Source: Oscillospiraceae bacterium
Lineage (GTDB): Bacteria > Bacillota > Clostridia > Oscillospirales > Oscillospiraceae
Reading direction: 5' to 3'
Length of the DNA: 46,916 bases
Assembly: GCA_017621795.1 (NCBI GenBank)
Contig: JAGASJ010000050.1
Location: 1-46,916, forward strand
Below are positions 15,033-23,458 of the stretch, in pieces. The position numbers and the translations under genes are program-made. Below the pieces are notes generated by a model. The model saw nothing but the letters and a program-made list of their open reading frames with translations, ran no database searches and was not told the DNA's origin. Within the stretch, counting starts at the first letter, position 1. Each line of letters starts with the position of its first letter.

Positions 15033-17333
15033 ATGATTTCCACGCGGGAGCTTGCAGAATTGGCAGGCGTCAGCCAATCCACCATCTCCAGATGCCTGAA
15101 CGATCACCCCTCCATATCCTTTGAAACCAAGCAGCGGGTACGGAAGCTGGCACTGCAATACGGCTACGTAGACCATACGAAAGGAAAAAAAGCCCTGCTC
15201 TCCGGCAAGCGGAGAACGATCGGCATTTTGGTCACCGGCAGAGCCTTTTTTGACGACCTTTTCATCCATTACACCCTGAATCTGCTGATGTCCAAGGCCG
15301 CCGAAAAGAACTTCTACACCATTCCGCTGCCCCTGTCCTCCCACGAAGAGGGCGGCCTTGAAAAGCTGCAGGATCTGATCCGACTGAATATTGTGGACAG
15401 CTTCATCATTCTGCACCGCCATTTTGACCAGGAGCTGCATCAATATCTGAAGGATATCGGCATTCCCCATATCTACCTGCTCCACTGCTCCCGCAATTCT
15501 TACCAGGCGGTGGATATTGTGGATTCGGATAACTACGCCGGAGGCTATTTGGGTACACAGCACTTGATTTCCCACGGTCACAAAGACATTCTCACAGTCA
15601 CCTGTCCCTACCGTGAATACGAGGACCGCACCGACGGCTACCGTCAGGCGCTTACAGAACACGGCATTTCCTTCCGACAGGAGCTGGTGCTGACAGTTGA
15701 TGCCACATACGAAAGCGCGTATCAGGCGGTGAAAGATCATATAAACCTGATTCGTCAGGTCAGCGCCATCTATGTGCAAAGCGATATCCTGGCACTGGGT
15801 GTTGCCAACGCCCTGCAGGATATGGGCATGCAGATCCCCGGGGATATTTCCCTGATCGGCTCTGACGGCTATGCACTGGGGAATATCTCTCACCCCCAAC
15901 TGGACAGCGTGGCCCATCCCACCGAAGAACTGGCAGAGCTGGCACTTTCCCGATTGGTGGAGATCTCGGAAAAAAAGCAGCAAATTCCCCGTCAGATCCT
16001 TTTAAGACCTTATATTATAGAGCGCGGCTCTGTCATAAGAAAGGAAGATCCGATGATGATGCCCATATCCGAACAGGAATTACAGGAACGCATCCGCTTA
16101 AATCACCTGCGCCTTTCCACCGGCGTTTACTATAGCATTGAGGATATTTTTTCCCCGGCGCATTACGACTGGTACGGAGATAAAGAAGGGCGCGCATTAT
16201 TGGCATTTATGTGTCACTATAAAATAAACGGCAGCATCATCCCCTGTATGGAACAAATGCTGGCGCAGCTGCCGGCGCGTTTGAATCCCCAAGGCTACTT
16301 TGGACCGATCCTGGATCACGAAATTCAGGAGCAGCAGCTTTCCGGTCATTCCTGGCTGCTGCGGGGACTTTGCGAGCATTACGAGGTATTTGGGGACGAT
16401 GCCTGCCTGCAGACAGTCCGCAGGATCGTTGAAAACCTGTTCCTGCCAAAGCGGGGCAGATTCTCCTCCTACCCTGTTCACCGTAATATGACAAAAGAGG
16501 GTGGTGTCAGCGGCAGTCAGCTCGGTATCTTAGACGGCTGGATCTTATCCACCGATGTGGGCTGTGCCTTTATGAGCATTGACGGACTTTCCCACGCCTA
16601 CAAGATCACAAAAGATGCCCGCATCAAAGAGCTTTTGGAGGAGATGACCGCCGTATATCTGGGCATCGACAAGGTCGCTCTGCAGGTGCAGACCCACTGC
16701 ACACTCACTGCCGCCCGTGGTATGGTGCGTATGTATCAGGAAACCGGCGACAAAGCCTTTTTGGACGGTGCTGAGGCCATTGCCACCCTTTACTTTGAAG
16801 GGGGCGGTATGACCGCGACCTACCAAAACCTGAACTGGTGGGGACGGCCGGACAGCTGGACTGAGCCCTGTGCCATTGTGGACTCTATGATGCTTGCCGG
16901 GGAACTGTACAAGCTGACCCGTAAGGAACACTACCGCACCCTGGCCGCCCGCATTTATCACAACGGTCTTGCCACCGCCCAGCGGGACAACGGCGGTGCC
17001 GGCACCGATTCCGGGGTAAACGAAAAGGGCACGGATACCCTGATCGCAGGAATGTACGAGGCGTTTTTTTGCTGTACGATGCGGCTTGCGGAAGGTCTTT
17101 GGTACGTCCATAGCAACAAGGAGCTGTTTGCTGCCCGGGTAGAAGGCAAGGTCACAAAAAAAGGTCGGGTCTACACCGACGGCGATATACTCTATGCCCA
17201 GGTCAGCGGCGGCGGGGAAGCCTACGCCGAAAAGCAGGTGACTGTGGATGATCTCGTGCTTTCCCCCCTGATTAAATTCTATAAAGTCCCCCAAAAAATC
17301 ATCGAAACCACAAAACAGAAGATCCTGTTCTGA
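15033..17333 (+). CDS. LacI-type regulator fused to a GH127-like (beta-L-arabinofuranosidase family) domain
   Basis: A 766-residue single protein. The start is ATG 15033, 6 bases after GGAGGA; the ATG at 15027 touches that site. Residues 1-50 are a LacI helix-turn-helix (RELAELAGVSQSTISRCLN), 60-335 a periplasmic-binding-type sensor (IGILVTGRAFFDD, ending with SVAHPTEELAELAL and ERGSVI). From about 370 to the end it resembles GH127/DUF1680 proteins: TCTLTAARG-like helices of an alpha/alpha barrel, NWWGRPDSWTEPCAIVDS with Glu611 and Cys613, and Cys680-Cys681. In characterised GH127 enzymes Glu-x-Cys and a Cys-Cys pair bind zinc and one of these cysteines is the nucleophile. The usual upstream GEAF acid/base glutamate is not at its expected position (Ala595 there), so activity is uncertain. 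No frame break separates the two parts. It is divergent from the YgjV/DUF5107 operon. Confidence 0.85.
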   Translation: MISTRELAELAGVSQSTISRCLNDHPSISFETKQRVRKLALQYGYVDHTKGKKALLSGKRRTIGILVTGRAFFDDLFIHYTLNLLMSKAAEKNFYTIPLPLSSHEEGGLEKLQDLIRLNIVDSFIILHRHFDQELHQYLKDIGIPHIYLLHCSRNSYQAVDIVDSDNYAGGYLGTQHLISHGHKDILTVTCPYREYEDRTDGYRQALTEHGISFRQELVLTVDATYESAYQAVKDHINLIRQVSAIYVQSDILALGVANALQDMGMQIPGDISLIGSDGYALGNISHPQLDSVAHPTEELAELALSRLVEISEKKQQIPRQILLRPYIIERGSVIRKEDPMMMPISEQELQERIRLNHLRLSTGVYYSIEDIFSPAHYDWYGDKEGRALLAFMCHYKINGSIIPCMEQMLAQLPARLNPQGYFGPILDHEIQEQQLSGHSWLLRGLCEHYEVFGDDACLQTVRRIVENLFLPKRGRFSSYPVHRNMTKEGGVSGSQLGILDGWILSTDVGCAFMSIDGLSHAYKITKDARIKELLEEMTAVYLGIDKVALQVQTHCTLTAARGMVRMYQETGDKAFLDGAEAIATLYFEGGGMTATYQNLNWWGRPDSWTEPCAIVDSMMLAGELYKLTRKEHYRTLAARIYHNGLATAQRDNGGAGTDSGVNEKGTDTLIAGMYEAFFCCTMRLAEGLWYVHSNKELFAARVEGKVTKKGRVYTDGDILYAQVSGGGEAYAEKQVTVDDLVLSPLIKFYKVPQKIIETTKQKILF

Positions 17334-17372
17334 TATCATCCCTGATTTAGTTGAAAGATGAAAGTGGAAAGT

Positions 17373-17577
17373 GGCAGGGGACGGGTTATAGTCCCCTGCC
17401 ATTCCGAGACCGGTTCGCAAACCGGTCGTGGGAATCCGTTTTCTTGCGGTGCAAAGCACCGCGCCGCCTTTGGCGGCAAGGGATGCGGATTGCCACGCAC
17501 CTACGGTGCTCGCAATGACATACGGGCGGCATTTTTGCCGCCCGTAATTATTTAAATCGTCGGCTTCGCCGACACCA
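17373..17577. repeat. Composite intergenic repeat: CATTCCGAG/CTCGCAATG element with flanking hairpins
   Basis: After the LacI-GH127 gene come a hairpin GGCAGGGGAC/GTCCCCTGCC (17373-17400), then a 120-base element (17400-17519). In it CATTCCGAG pairs with CTCGCAATG and CGTGGGAATCCG with CGGATTGCCACG, each with one mismatch. Side hairpins are ACCGGTTCGCAAACCGGT and CACCTACGGTG, and the core carries CGGTGCAAAGCACCG and GCCGCCTTTGGCGGC. Then come GGGCGGCATTTTTGCCGCCC (17522 on) and CGTCGGCTTCGCCGAC (17559 on). The whole block is bracketed by short GAAAGTGGAAAGT-type and TTTTCACTTTTC-type tandem motifs in opposite orientation. It is a reverse-complement relative of 46608-46728. No gene is seen between 17334 and 17655. 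Confidence 0.85.
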
Positions 17578-17618
17578 TCACTTTTCACTTTTCTCTTTTC
17601 ACCTTTCACTTTTCACTT

Positions 17619-17650
17619 AAAAAAGCGGGACGAAACCGTCCCGCTTTTTT
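17619..17650. terminator. Bidirectional rho-independent terminator
   Basis: GCGGGACG and CGTCCCGC form an 8-bp stem with loop AAAC, flanked by an A-run on the left and T-run on the right. It serves the plus-strand LacI-GH127 gene and the minus-strand permease operon, which converge here. Confidence 0.9.
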
Positions 17651-17655
17651 ATTTT

Positions 17656-18510
17656 TTATCCCTTCACCGCACCGGCGGCAACGCCCTTGATGATATGCTT
17701 CTGACAGAACATATACACCACGATGATGGGAATGATGGAAAGCATAATGACTGCCATCGTCGCACCCATATCCACCGTGCCGTAGCTGCCCTTCAGGTAT
17801 TGCACATGGATGGGGATGGTCATATATTTGGTGCGGTCCAGCACCAAATAGGGGAGCAGATAGTCATTCCACACCCACATTACTTCCAAAATGCCCACGG
17901 AGATCAGACTGGGCTTCAGCATAGGCAGTACCACATGGAAGAACACCCGTACCGGTCCGCAGCCGTCAATGACTGCCGCCTCCTCGATGCCCTTGGGGAT
18001 GCCCTTTACAAAGCCCACAAACATAAAGATGGCAAGACCTGCACCAAAGCCCACATAGATCACAGGGATGGTATAGGGGGTATTCAGGCTCAGCTTATGT
18101 GCGGTAAAGCTCAGGGTAAACATGACCATCTGGAAGGGGACGATCATGGAAAACAGGCACAGATAATAGAAGAATTTGGAGAATTTATCCGCAACACGGG
18201 CAATATACCAGGCGGTCATTGCACAGCACAGCAGAATCAGCCCCACGGATGCCACCGTGATCAGGGTGCTGTAGGCTACCGACTTTAAGAAGGGGTAGTT
18301 GCCGAAGGTAAAGCCCTTGAGATAATTACTAAAGCCCGCAAAGCTCTCCCCGTTGGGCAGGGCGAAGGCATCCAGGTTGATGGCTGCATTGGTTTTGAAG
18401 GAATTGATCAGCACGCTGAATACCGGAAACAGCCACAAAAGGGACAATGCCGCAAAGAAGCAGGTGAGCAGGGTACTGCCCACAGATCTCTTTTTAATAC
18501 GGTTTTTCAT
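17656..18510 (-). CDS. ABC sugar transporter permease, MalG type
   Basis: A 284-residue inner-membrane permease of the carbohydrate importer CUT1 class. Six hydrophobic segments are visible. The cytoplasmic loop that contacts the ATPase carries the EAA motif EEAAVIDGCGPVRVFFHVVLP near residues 180-200. The N-terminus has the typical LLWLFPVFSVLINSFKT. The start ATG overlaps the stop of the upstream permease by one base (TAATG) and follows AGGAGG. With the partner permease it would form the membrane channel for the binding protein encoded at 19844-21163. No ATPase gene is present; CUT1 systems in Firmicutes often share one MsmX-like ATPase encoded elsewhere. Confidence 0.93.
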   Translation of the reverse strand: MKNRIKKRSVGSTLLTCFFAALSLLWLFPVFSVLINSFKTNAAINLDAFALPNGESFAGFSNYLKGFTFGNYPFLKSVAYSTLITVASVGLILLCCAMTAWYIARVADKFSKFFYYLCLFSMIVPFQMVMFTLSFTAHKLSLNTPYTIPVIYVGFGAGLAIFMFVGFVKGIPKGIEEAAVIDGCGPVRVFFHVVLPMLKPSLISVGILEVMWVWNDYLLPYLVLDRTKYMTIPIHVQYLKGSYGTVDMGATMAVIMLSIIPIIVVYMFCQKHIIKGVAAGAVKG

Positions 18511-19424
18511 TATTGCTCAACCTCCTTCCGTCTGGTTGCCCACTGCTGGGTCAGCGCCAGCACCGCCACAAGAATGAAGAAGATCACAGCCTTTGCCTGG
18601 GCTACGCCGTGGAAATTCTTATTGATGTTGTAGGTGGAGTAGATGTTCAGCGCCAAAAGCTCTGTGGTGTTGATCTTCGCCATGGCCACCTTATCTATGA
18701 TTTGGGGCAGACCGCCGGTCAGCGCCAGGTTTTGGTCGAACAGCTTGAAGGAATTGGTCAGGGTCAGGAAGGTGCAAATGGTGATGGAGGGCATCACGTT
18801 GGGCAGGATCACCCGGCGCAGCGTTTGTCCCTTGGTGGCGCCGTCGATATGTGCCGCTTCCAGCATATCCCCCGGCACTGCCTGCAGGCCTGCGATGTAA
18901 ATGATCATCATATAGCCGATCTGCTGCCACGCCACCAGAATCACCAGACCCCAGAAGCCGTATGTTTGGTTTGCGGTCAGATAGGTGCTGTAGGCCTTTA
19001 AAATGCCGTCAAAAATCAAGCTCCAAATATAACCCAGCACCACGCCGCCGATCAGGTTGGGCATAAAGAAAACCGTGCGGAACAAATTGGAGCCCTTCAT
19101 CTTTTGGGTCAGCGCATAGGCGATAAAAAACGCCACCACGTTGATCAGGATGATGGATACCACCGCGAAGGAAGCAGTGTTCCAAAAGGCGTTGATAAAG
19201 CCCGGGTCCTTCAGTGCCTTTGCATAGTTTTCCGTACCCACATACTGGGCATCGGTCAAAATATTGAATTTACAAAAGGACAAATAGATGCCCTGAATAA
19301 ACGGCCACAAAAACCCAATGCAAAAGCACAAAAAGGTGGGCAGCACAAACAGGGGGAACCACCGCTGAATGGGACGTTTCGTCAAGCGGCAGTCTGCGGA
19401 ATACTTCTTTTTTCTACGAAGCAC
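18510..19424 (-). CDS. ABC sugar transporter permease, MalF type
   Basis: A 304-residue CUT1 permease. I choose the GTG at 19424 because GAGGAAAG lies just upstream; a GTG at 19469 extends the frame but has no ribosome site. Features are the hydrophobic N-terminus PLFVLPTFLCFCIGFLWPF, six membrane segments and the EAA loop LEAAHIDGATKGQTLRRVILP about two-thirds along. It forms the heterodimer with the next permease. On the minus strand a TATAAT box at 19481-19486 may give a secondary promoter, though its -35 is poor. Confidence 0.92.
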   Translation of the reverse strand: MLRRKKKYSADCRLTKRPIQRWFPLFVLPTFLCFCIGFLWPFIQGIYLSFCKFNILTDAQYVGTENYAKALKDPGFINAFWNTASFAVVSIILINVVAFFIAYALTQKMKGSNLFRTVFFMPNLIGGVVLGYIWSLIFDGILKAYSTYLTANQTYGFWGLVILVAWQQIGYMMIIYIAGLQAVPGDMLEAAHIDGATKGQTLRRVILPNVMPSITICTFLTLTNSFKLFDQNLALTGGLPQIIDKVAMAKINTTELLALNIYSTYNINKNFHGVAQAKAVIFFILVAVLALTQQWATRRKEVEQ

Positions 19425-19600
19425 GATACTTTCCTCACTTTCATTTTTTCCTGCGTGAAGAAAAAACACTCTCTTTATTTATTATATAGTGTACAGAATG
19501 CTTTTTCTTCATGCAGATACTTGCGGGACAAAGACCCGCCTCCTACTACCTTGTTAAGACGAAAAGTATTCGTCATTGTTATGAAGGAGCACCACCAACG

Positions 19601-19744
19601 CCTCCCCTGCAGGGGAGGTGGCTCGCCGTAAGGCGAGACGGAGGGGTTAAAGGAGTTTTCGGAATTTATCGGGATGTATAAGAAAGATCATCCCTCCGTA
19701 AACCCCTCAGTCAGCTTTGCTGACAGCTCCCCTACAGGGGAGCC
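19601..19744. repeat. Intergenic structured repeat with CTCCCCTGCAGGGGAG hairpins
   Basis: The element contains CCTCCCCTGCAGGGGAGG, CTCGCCGTAAGGCGAG, the linker GAGGGGTT, about 50 bases without symmetry, the complementary linker AACCCCTC, TCAGCTTTGCTGA and CTCCCCTACAGGGGAG. Linkers can pair with hairpins on either side, again the paired-linker, side-hairpin plan. Repeats of this type are familiar from Oscillospirales-like genomes. It lies inside the transporter operon between the binding protein and permeases. I see no gene in 19470-19843. Confidence 0.8.
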
Positions 19745-19809
19745 GTAAGCAACCTCCCCAGTACGGTAATGAGAAAATAAATTTTATGCCTTAATAAGGT
19801 AATGCTCTG

Positions 19810-19833
19810 AGGGGTGGGCAGATGCCCACCCCT
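19810..19833 (-). terminator. Hairpin after the binding-protein gene without T-run (probable attenuator or mRNA stabiliser)
   Basis: AGGGGTGGGC and GCCCACCCCT form a perfect 10-bp stem with loop AGAT, 10 bases after the stop codon of the binding protein on the minus strand. No T-run follows, so it may protect the 5' mRNA segment or reduce read-through, giving more binding protein than permease. Confidence 0.65.
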
Positions 19834-19843
19834 TGCTTTAATA

Positions 19844-21163
19844 TTAGCCTTGTGCGTTGTACTCGATGGCCCAGCCGGTGACGTAAGCGTCAACGACCTT
19901 CTGCCAGTTGTCGTCAGTCTGATCTGCGGAGTATGCAGCCAGAGCGGAAACGATGCCGGCTCTCCAGCTATCCACGTTGGGTGTTACGGTGAAGGCCCAG
20001 GTTACAGGGTACTTGCCTGCGTTCACCAGCTCCACGCCGTCGTTTGCAAAGATGTTGGTCACTTCGGGAGCGTTCTTGAAGGGAACAGCGCCGAACTGGT
20101 CAACCAGCAGCTGCAGACCCTCTTCAGAGGTCACCACGTAGTTCAGGAAGTCCAGGGTCGCCTTGATGTCCGCCTCGGAAGCCTTGGCGTTGACACACCA
20201 GTAGTTCTCAGAACCGGTGCACAGGCCGGAATTCTCTTCGCCTTCCACGCCGCAGTAGATGGGGATCATCTGCAGGTTGGCGGGATCCATATTGTACTTC
20301 TCACCGATCAGGTTGCCGTATTCCCAAGTGCCCTGCTGCCAGAACACTGCCTTGCCGGTGCCGAACTCTGCCTGGCTCATATCGCCGGTAGCAGTGGTCA
20401 GCTCTACGGGATTCACAGCGGAATTGTTGATATACAGATCCCAAATGTTTCTGTAGTTGTTCATATAAGCGCCGGTAACGGTAGCGGGCTGGCCGGTAAC
20501 GTTGTTGTCGCGGAACTCATAGAACAGAGGCATATTGGTCAGGTGGCCGGAGAATCTCCAGGAAGAGGAGCTGTCCAGACCTGCGGAAGCGAAGGCATCA
20601 AAGCCCAGCTCATCAGCACGGGCGTGGATGTCCTCAGCAATGGTCTTCAGGGACTCGAAGTTGGTGATCTGGTCTACGGTGTAGCCTGCATCGCCCAGCA
20701 GCTTGGTGTTGACGATGATGCCGTAGGTCTCGGTGCAGTATGCAACAGCCTTGACCTTGCCGTCAGCGTCGGTCATGGTGAAGTCGCTGGAAGTCAGAGC
20801 CTTTACGAATTCAGCGTCGGTCAGGTCCAGAGTGTATTCGGACCAGTTTTCCAGAGCAATGGCGTTGCCGCACTGGAACAGGGTGGGTGCAGAGTCCTTG
20901 GCCATATCATTGGTCAGAGTGCTGTCGTAGGTGCCGGAAGCGGCGGTAACGATCTTCACTTCTACACCGGTCTTCTCGGTGTATGCCTTAGCGAACTCCT
21001 GCCATGCAGCATCAGCCTCGGGCTTGAAGTTCAGGTAGTAGACAGAGCCCTTGGCGGTTTCGCCGCCCTCGACAGGCTTGTCGGTCTCGGTCTTCTTCTC
21101 GCCGCAGGCAACCAGGCCAACGACTAAAACAAGAGCCAACAGTAATGCGATAAGTTTCTTCAT
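19844..21163 (-). CDS. ABC transporter extracellular sugar-binding lipoprotein
   Basis: A 439-residue family 1 solute-binding lipoprotein. The lipobox is LVAC (Cys20) after a short hydrophobic signal, then a charged linker. The mature part shows the family pattern: WQEFAKAYTEKTGVEVKIV, PTLFQCGNAIALENW, GIIVNTKLL and FLNYVVTSEEGLQLLVDQFGAVPF. The start has a strong AAGGAGG site. It is first in the operon with the two CUT1 permeases downstream, so it is the receptor of that importer. The ligand cannot be told from sequence; the neighbourhood suggests an oligosaccharide from plant cell wall glycans. Confidence 0.94.
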   Translation of the reverse strand: MKKLIALLLALVLVVGLVACGEKKTETDKPVEGGETAKGSVYYLNFKPEADAAWQEFAKAYTEKTGVEVKIVTAASGTYDSTLTNDMAKDSAPTLFQCGNAIALENWSEYTLDLTDAEFVKALTSSDFTMTDADGKVKAVAYCTETYGIIVNTKLLGDAGYTVDQITNFESLKTIAEDIHARADELGFDAFASAGLDSSSSWRFSGHLTNMPLFYEFRDNNVTGQPATVTGAYMNNYRNIWDLYINNSAVNPVELTTATGDMSQAEFGTGKAVFWQQGTWEYGNLIGEKYNMDPANLQMIPIYCGVEGEENSGLCTGSENYWCVNAKASEADIKATLDFLNYVVTSEEGLQLLVDQFGAVPFKNAPEVTNIFANDGVELVNAGKYPVTWAFTVTPNVDSWRAGIVSALAAYSADQTDDNWQKVVDAYVTGWAIEYNAQG

Positions 21164-21237
21164 TTTTTGTTTCCTCCTTATGTTGTTCGGGACTTTTAAT
21201 TTTGCGCCGTTTTGGGTAACGTTTCGTCCCTTTGTAT

Positions 21238-21266
21238 AGAATACAACATCATATAGATGGTGTCAA
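21238..21266 (-). promoter_or_regulatory. Promoter of the ABC sugar transporter operon
   Basis: On the minus strand TTGACA (21261-21266) and TATTCT (21238-21243) are 17 bases apart. The leader to the binding-protein start is about 65 bases. The rest of 21164-21477 holds only this promoter, the opposite prmA promoter and AT-rich sequence. Confidence 0.8.
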
Positions 21267-21419
21267 CTGTTTAACCTGCACAAAAAACCGCCAATTCTTT
21301 TGTACTCAATTACCCTGAAAATGTGAGAATTTTGCCTGTCAAAAACAACTGTCCGCCGTTTATATACATTGCCCCAAATTTCCCATTTTACACCTTTTTT
21401 CAGTCACAAAAAATGTCTG

Positions 21420-21448
21420 TTGCTCTTTTGCCCTCCTTGCGTTATAAT
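21420..21448 (+). promoter_or_regulatory. Promoter of the prmA operon
   Basis: TTGCTC (21420-21425) and TATAAT (21443-21448) with a 17-base spacer lie directly upstream of the AGGAGGG ribosome site of prmA. Confidence 0.75.
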
Positions 21449-21477
21449 GGAAAATGATAAAATAGGAGGGATATGGG

Positions 21478-22440
21478 ATGGAGTATTTAGAGCTTACCGT
21501 ATCTACGAGCCCCCGAGGCATCGACACCGTGGTGAACCTCCTGACCGCCGCCGGCTTTGAGGACCTGGTCATTGAGGACCAGCAGGAATTTGAAGCCTTT
21601 TTAGAGGAAAACCGCGCCTACTGGGATTATATTGACGAAGGCCTGGAAGAAAAGCTGCAGGGCCTTTCTCAAATCAAGCTGTATATTGAAAAAGAGGACC
21701 GTGCCGCCCTTTCCCGCATCCAGACCCTTTTGGAAGACCTGCGGAAAAAGCAGGATATCAAGCTGGGCAGCCTGGCGCTGAAGGTGGAGGCGCTGCCGGA
21801 AACCGACTGGTCGGAAAGCTGGAAGGAAAACTATCCCCCCCAGCCGGTGGGTCAAAAGCTGATCGTTCTGCCTTACTGGATGGCAGATGAAACCCAGGGG
21901 CGTCTGCCGGTGATCCTGGACCCGGGTCTGACCTTTGGTACCGGTGCCCATCCCTCCACCCGTATGGTGATGGAGTTTATGGAGGAGCTGCCCCTTCAGG
22001 GCGCCCATTGCCTGGATCTTGGCAGCGGAAGCGGTATTTTGTCCATCGCGGCGCTTCGTTTGGGCGCGGAAAGTGCCACCGGTGTGGACATCGACCCCAA
22101 AGCTGAGGATATCGCCCGGGAAAACGCCGCCTATAACGGCTACGACGCCGGATGCTTCACCGCACTGACCGGCAACGTCACCGCCGACAAAAAGCTGATG
22201 GGCACCCTGCAAAATAAGACCTACAAGCTGGTGCTTGTAAACATCGTGGCAGATGTGATCATCGGTCTTGCCCCCGTTTTGCCCCAATTTTTGCAGAAAG
22301 ACAGCATTTTACTGCTCTCCGGAATCCTGGATACCCGTTTGCAGGACGTTTTGCAGGCGTTGAATGCGGCAAAATTAGAGGTTTTGGAGCAAAAGGCGCA
22401 GGAAGACTGGAGAAGCCTGAAAGTGAGGAAAATCCAATGA
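21478..22440 (+). CDS. prmA: Ribosomal protein L11 methyltransferase
   Basis: PrmA uses S-adenosylmethionine to methylate lysines and the N-terminus of ribosomal protein L11. The 320-residue length is normal. The N-terminal part (MEYLELTVST) is the substrate-recognition domain. The catalytic domain shows DPGLTFGTGAHPSTRMVMEF, the SAM-binding LDLGSGSGILSIAALRLGA and the acidic strand end GVDIDP, then NIVADVIIGLAP. The ATG follows AGGAGGG by 7 bases. The stop codon overlaps the next start (ATGA), so the following membrane-anchored protein is translationally coupled. Confidence 0.95.
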   Translation: MEYLELTVSTSPRGIDTVVNLLTAAGFEDLVIEDQQEFEAFLEENRAYWDYIDEGLEEKLQGLSQIKLYIEKEDRAALSRIQTLLEDLRKKQDIKLGSLALKVEALPETDWSESWKENYPPQPVGQKLIVLPYWMADETQGRLPVILDPGLTFGTGAHPSTRMVMEFMEELPLQGAHCLDLGSGSGILSIAALRLGAESATGVDIDPKAEDIARENAAYNGYDAGCFTALTGNVTADKKLMGTLQNKTYKLVLVNIVADVIIGLAPVLPQFLQKDSILLLSGILDTRLQDVLQALNAAKLEVLEQKAQEDWRSLKVRKIQ

Positions 22441-23456
22441 GCATTCCCTATCGCACCAGAAACAGAATAAAGCGCTTTGCCCTTGTACTGCTGGTGCTGT
22501 GCATCATCGCAGTGGTGGTAGGGGCGTGCTGGTTGATCTGGCTGGGCCGCTTTGTGGTCTACACCCGCGACCACGGGGCAAAATTGGACTTTTCCATGTC
22601 CAGTGCCCAGCTGAAGGGGGAATTTGCCCGCAAGCCCATTATCGAAAATCCCATCTCCATTTATTATAATGAGGGGGAAAACGCCATCAGCACCGGACGG
22701 GAGCTGGAGCAGATGAATGGCTACTACATCACCCGTGAGGATCTGGAAAACAACTTTGACCTTGTAAAATCACAGGTGCGGATCCTGGAATCCGGAACCC
22801 CTGTAATGGTGGATATGAAGAGCATCTACGGCAACTTCTTCTACTCCTCCGCGGTCAGTGACAAGCGTAACGGGGATTTGGATATTGAGGCCATGGACGC
22901 CTTTATTAAGAGCCTGAACTCCGCCGGCTTCTACACCATTGCCCGTGTGCCCGCACTGCGGGATTTCCACTACGGCCTTGAAAACGTGCAGTACGGTCTG
23001 CCGGTATCCGCCGGCTATCTGTGGATGGATAACGACGGCTGTTACTGGCTCAATCCCGCAAATGACGGCACCGTCAGCTACCTGGCGCAAATTGCCAACG
23101 AGCTGAAAAACTTAGGCTTTGACGAGGTGGTATTTTACGATTTCTACGTGCCCACCCACCAGAGCATCGTCTTTAAGGGTGATCGGGCACAGGCACTGAG
23201 CAACGCCGCCCAAACCCTGGTCAATACCTGCTCCACAGAGGGCTTTGCCGTCTCCTTTACGGTTTCAAGCAGCTTCGAAGCACCCACCGGCCGCAGCCGC
23301 CTCTATTTGGAGGATGCCGTCGCCGCCGATGCCCAAAAGCTTGCAAATCAATTTGAATTTGAAAATCCGGCAGTGCGGGTGGTGTTCCTTACCGATATCC
23401 ACGATACCCGCTTCGACAGCTTCAGTGTTCTGCGCCCCATTGCCGACGCCGAGTAA
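22437..23456 (+). CDS. Membrane-anchored putative glycoside hydrolase (DUF4015-like)
   Basis: A 339-residue protein with one N-terminal membrane segment (residues about 14-38) and an outside domain. The domain resembles TIM-barrel putative glycosidases of the DUF4015 type: a VMVDMKSIYGNFFY strand early, SAGFYTIARVPALRD, then GYLWMDNDGCYWLNPAND and EVVFYDFYVPT. The match is by pattern, not by an identified catalytic pair, so the function is tentative. It overlaps prmA by four bases and is followed after two bases by a GH25 lysozyme, suggesting a role at the cell wall. Confidence 0.55.
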   Translation: MSIPYRTRNRIKRFALVLLVLCIIAVVVGACWLIWLGRFVVYTRDHGAKLDFSMSSAQLKGEFARKPIIENPISIYYNEGENAISTGRELEQMNGYYITREDLENNFDLVKSQVRILESGTPVMVDMKSIYGNFFYSSAVSDKRNGDLDIEAMDAFIKSLNSAGFYTIARVPALRDFHYGLENVQYGLPVSAGYLWMDNDGCYWLNPANDGTVSYLAQIANELKNLGFDEVVFYDFYVPTHQSIVFKGDRAQALSNAAQTLVNTCSTEGFAVSFTVSSSFEAPTGRSRLYLEDAVAADAQKLANQFEFENPAVRVVFLTDIHDTRFDSFSVLRPIADAE

Positions 23457-23458
23457 AA

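Noticed and set aside
15033-17333. Fusion caused by a sequencing error joining two genes
   Set aside because: The frame is continuous, with no stop, internal ribosome site or start between the sensor and the GH127-like part, and coding character is even throughout. It cannot be fully excluded without raw reads.
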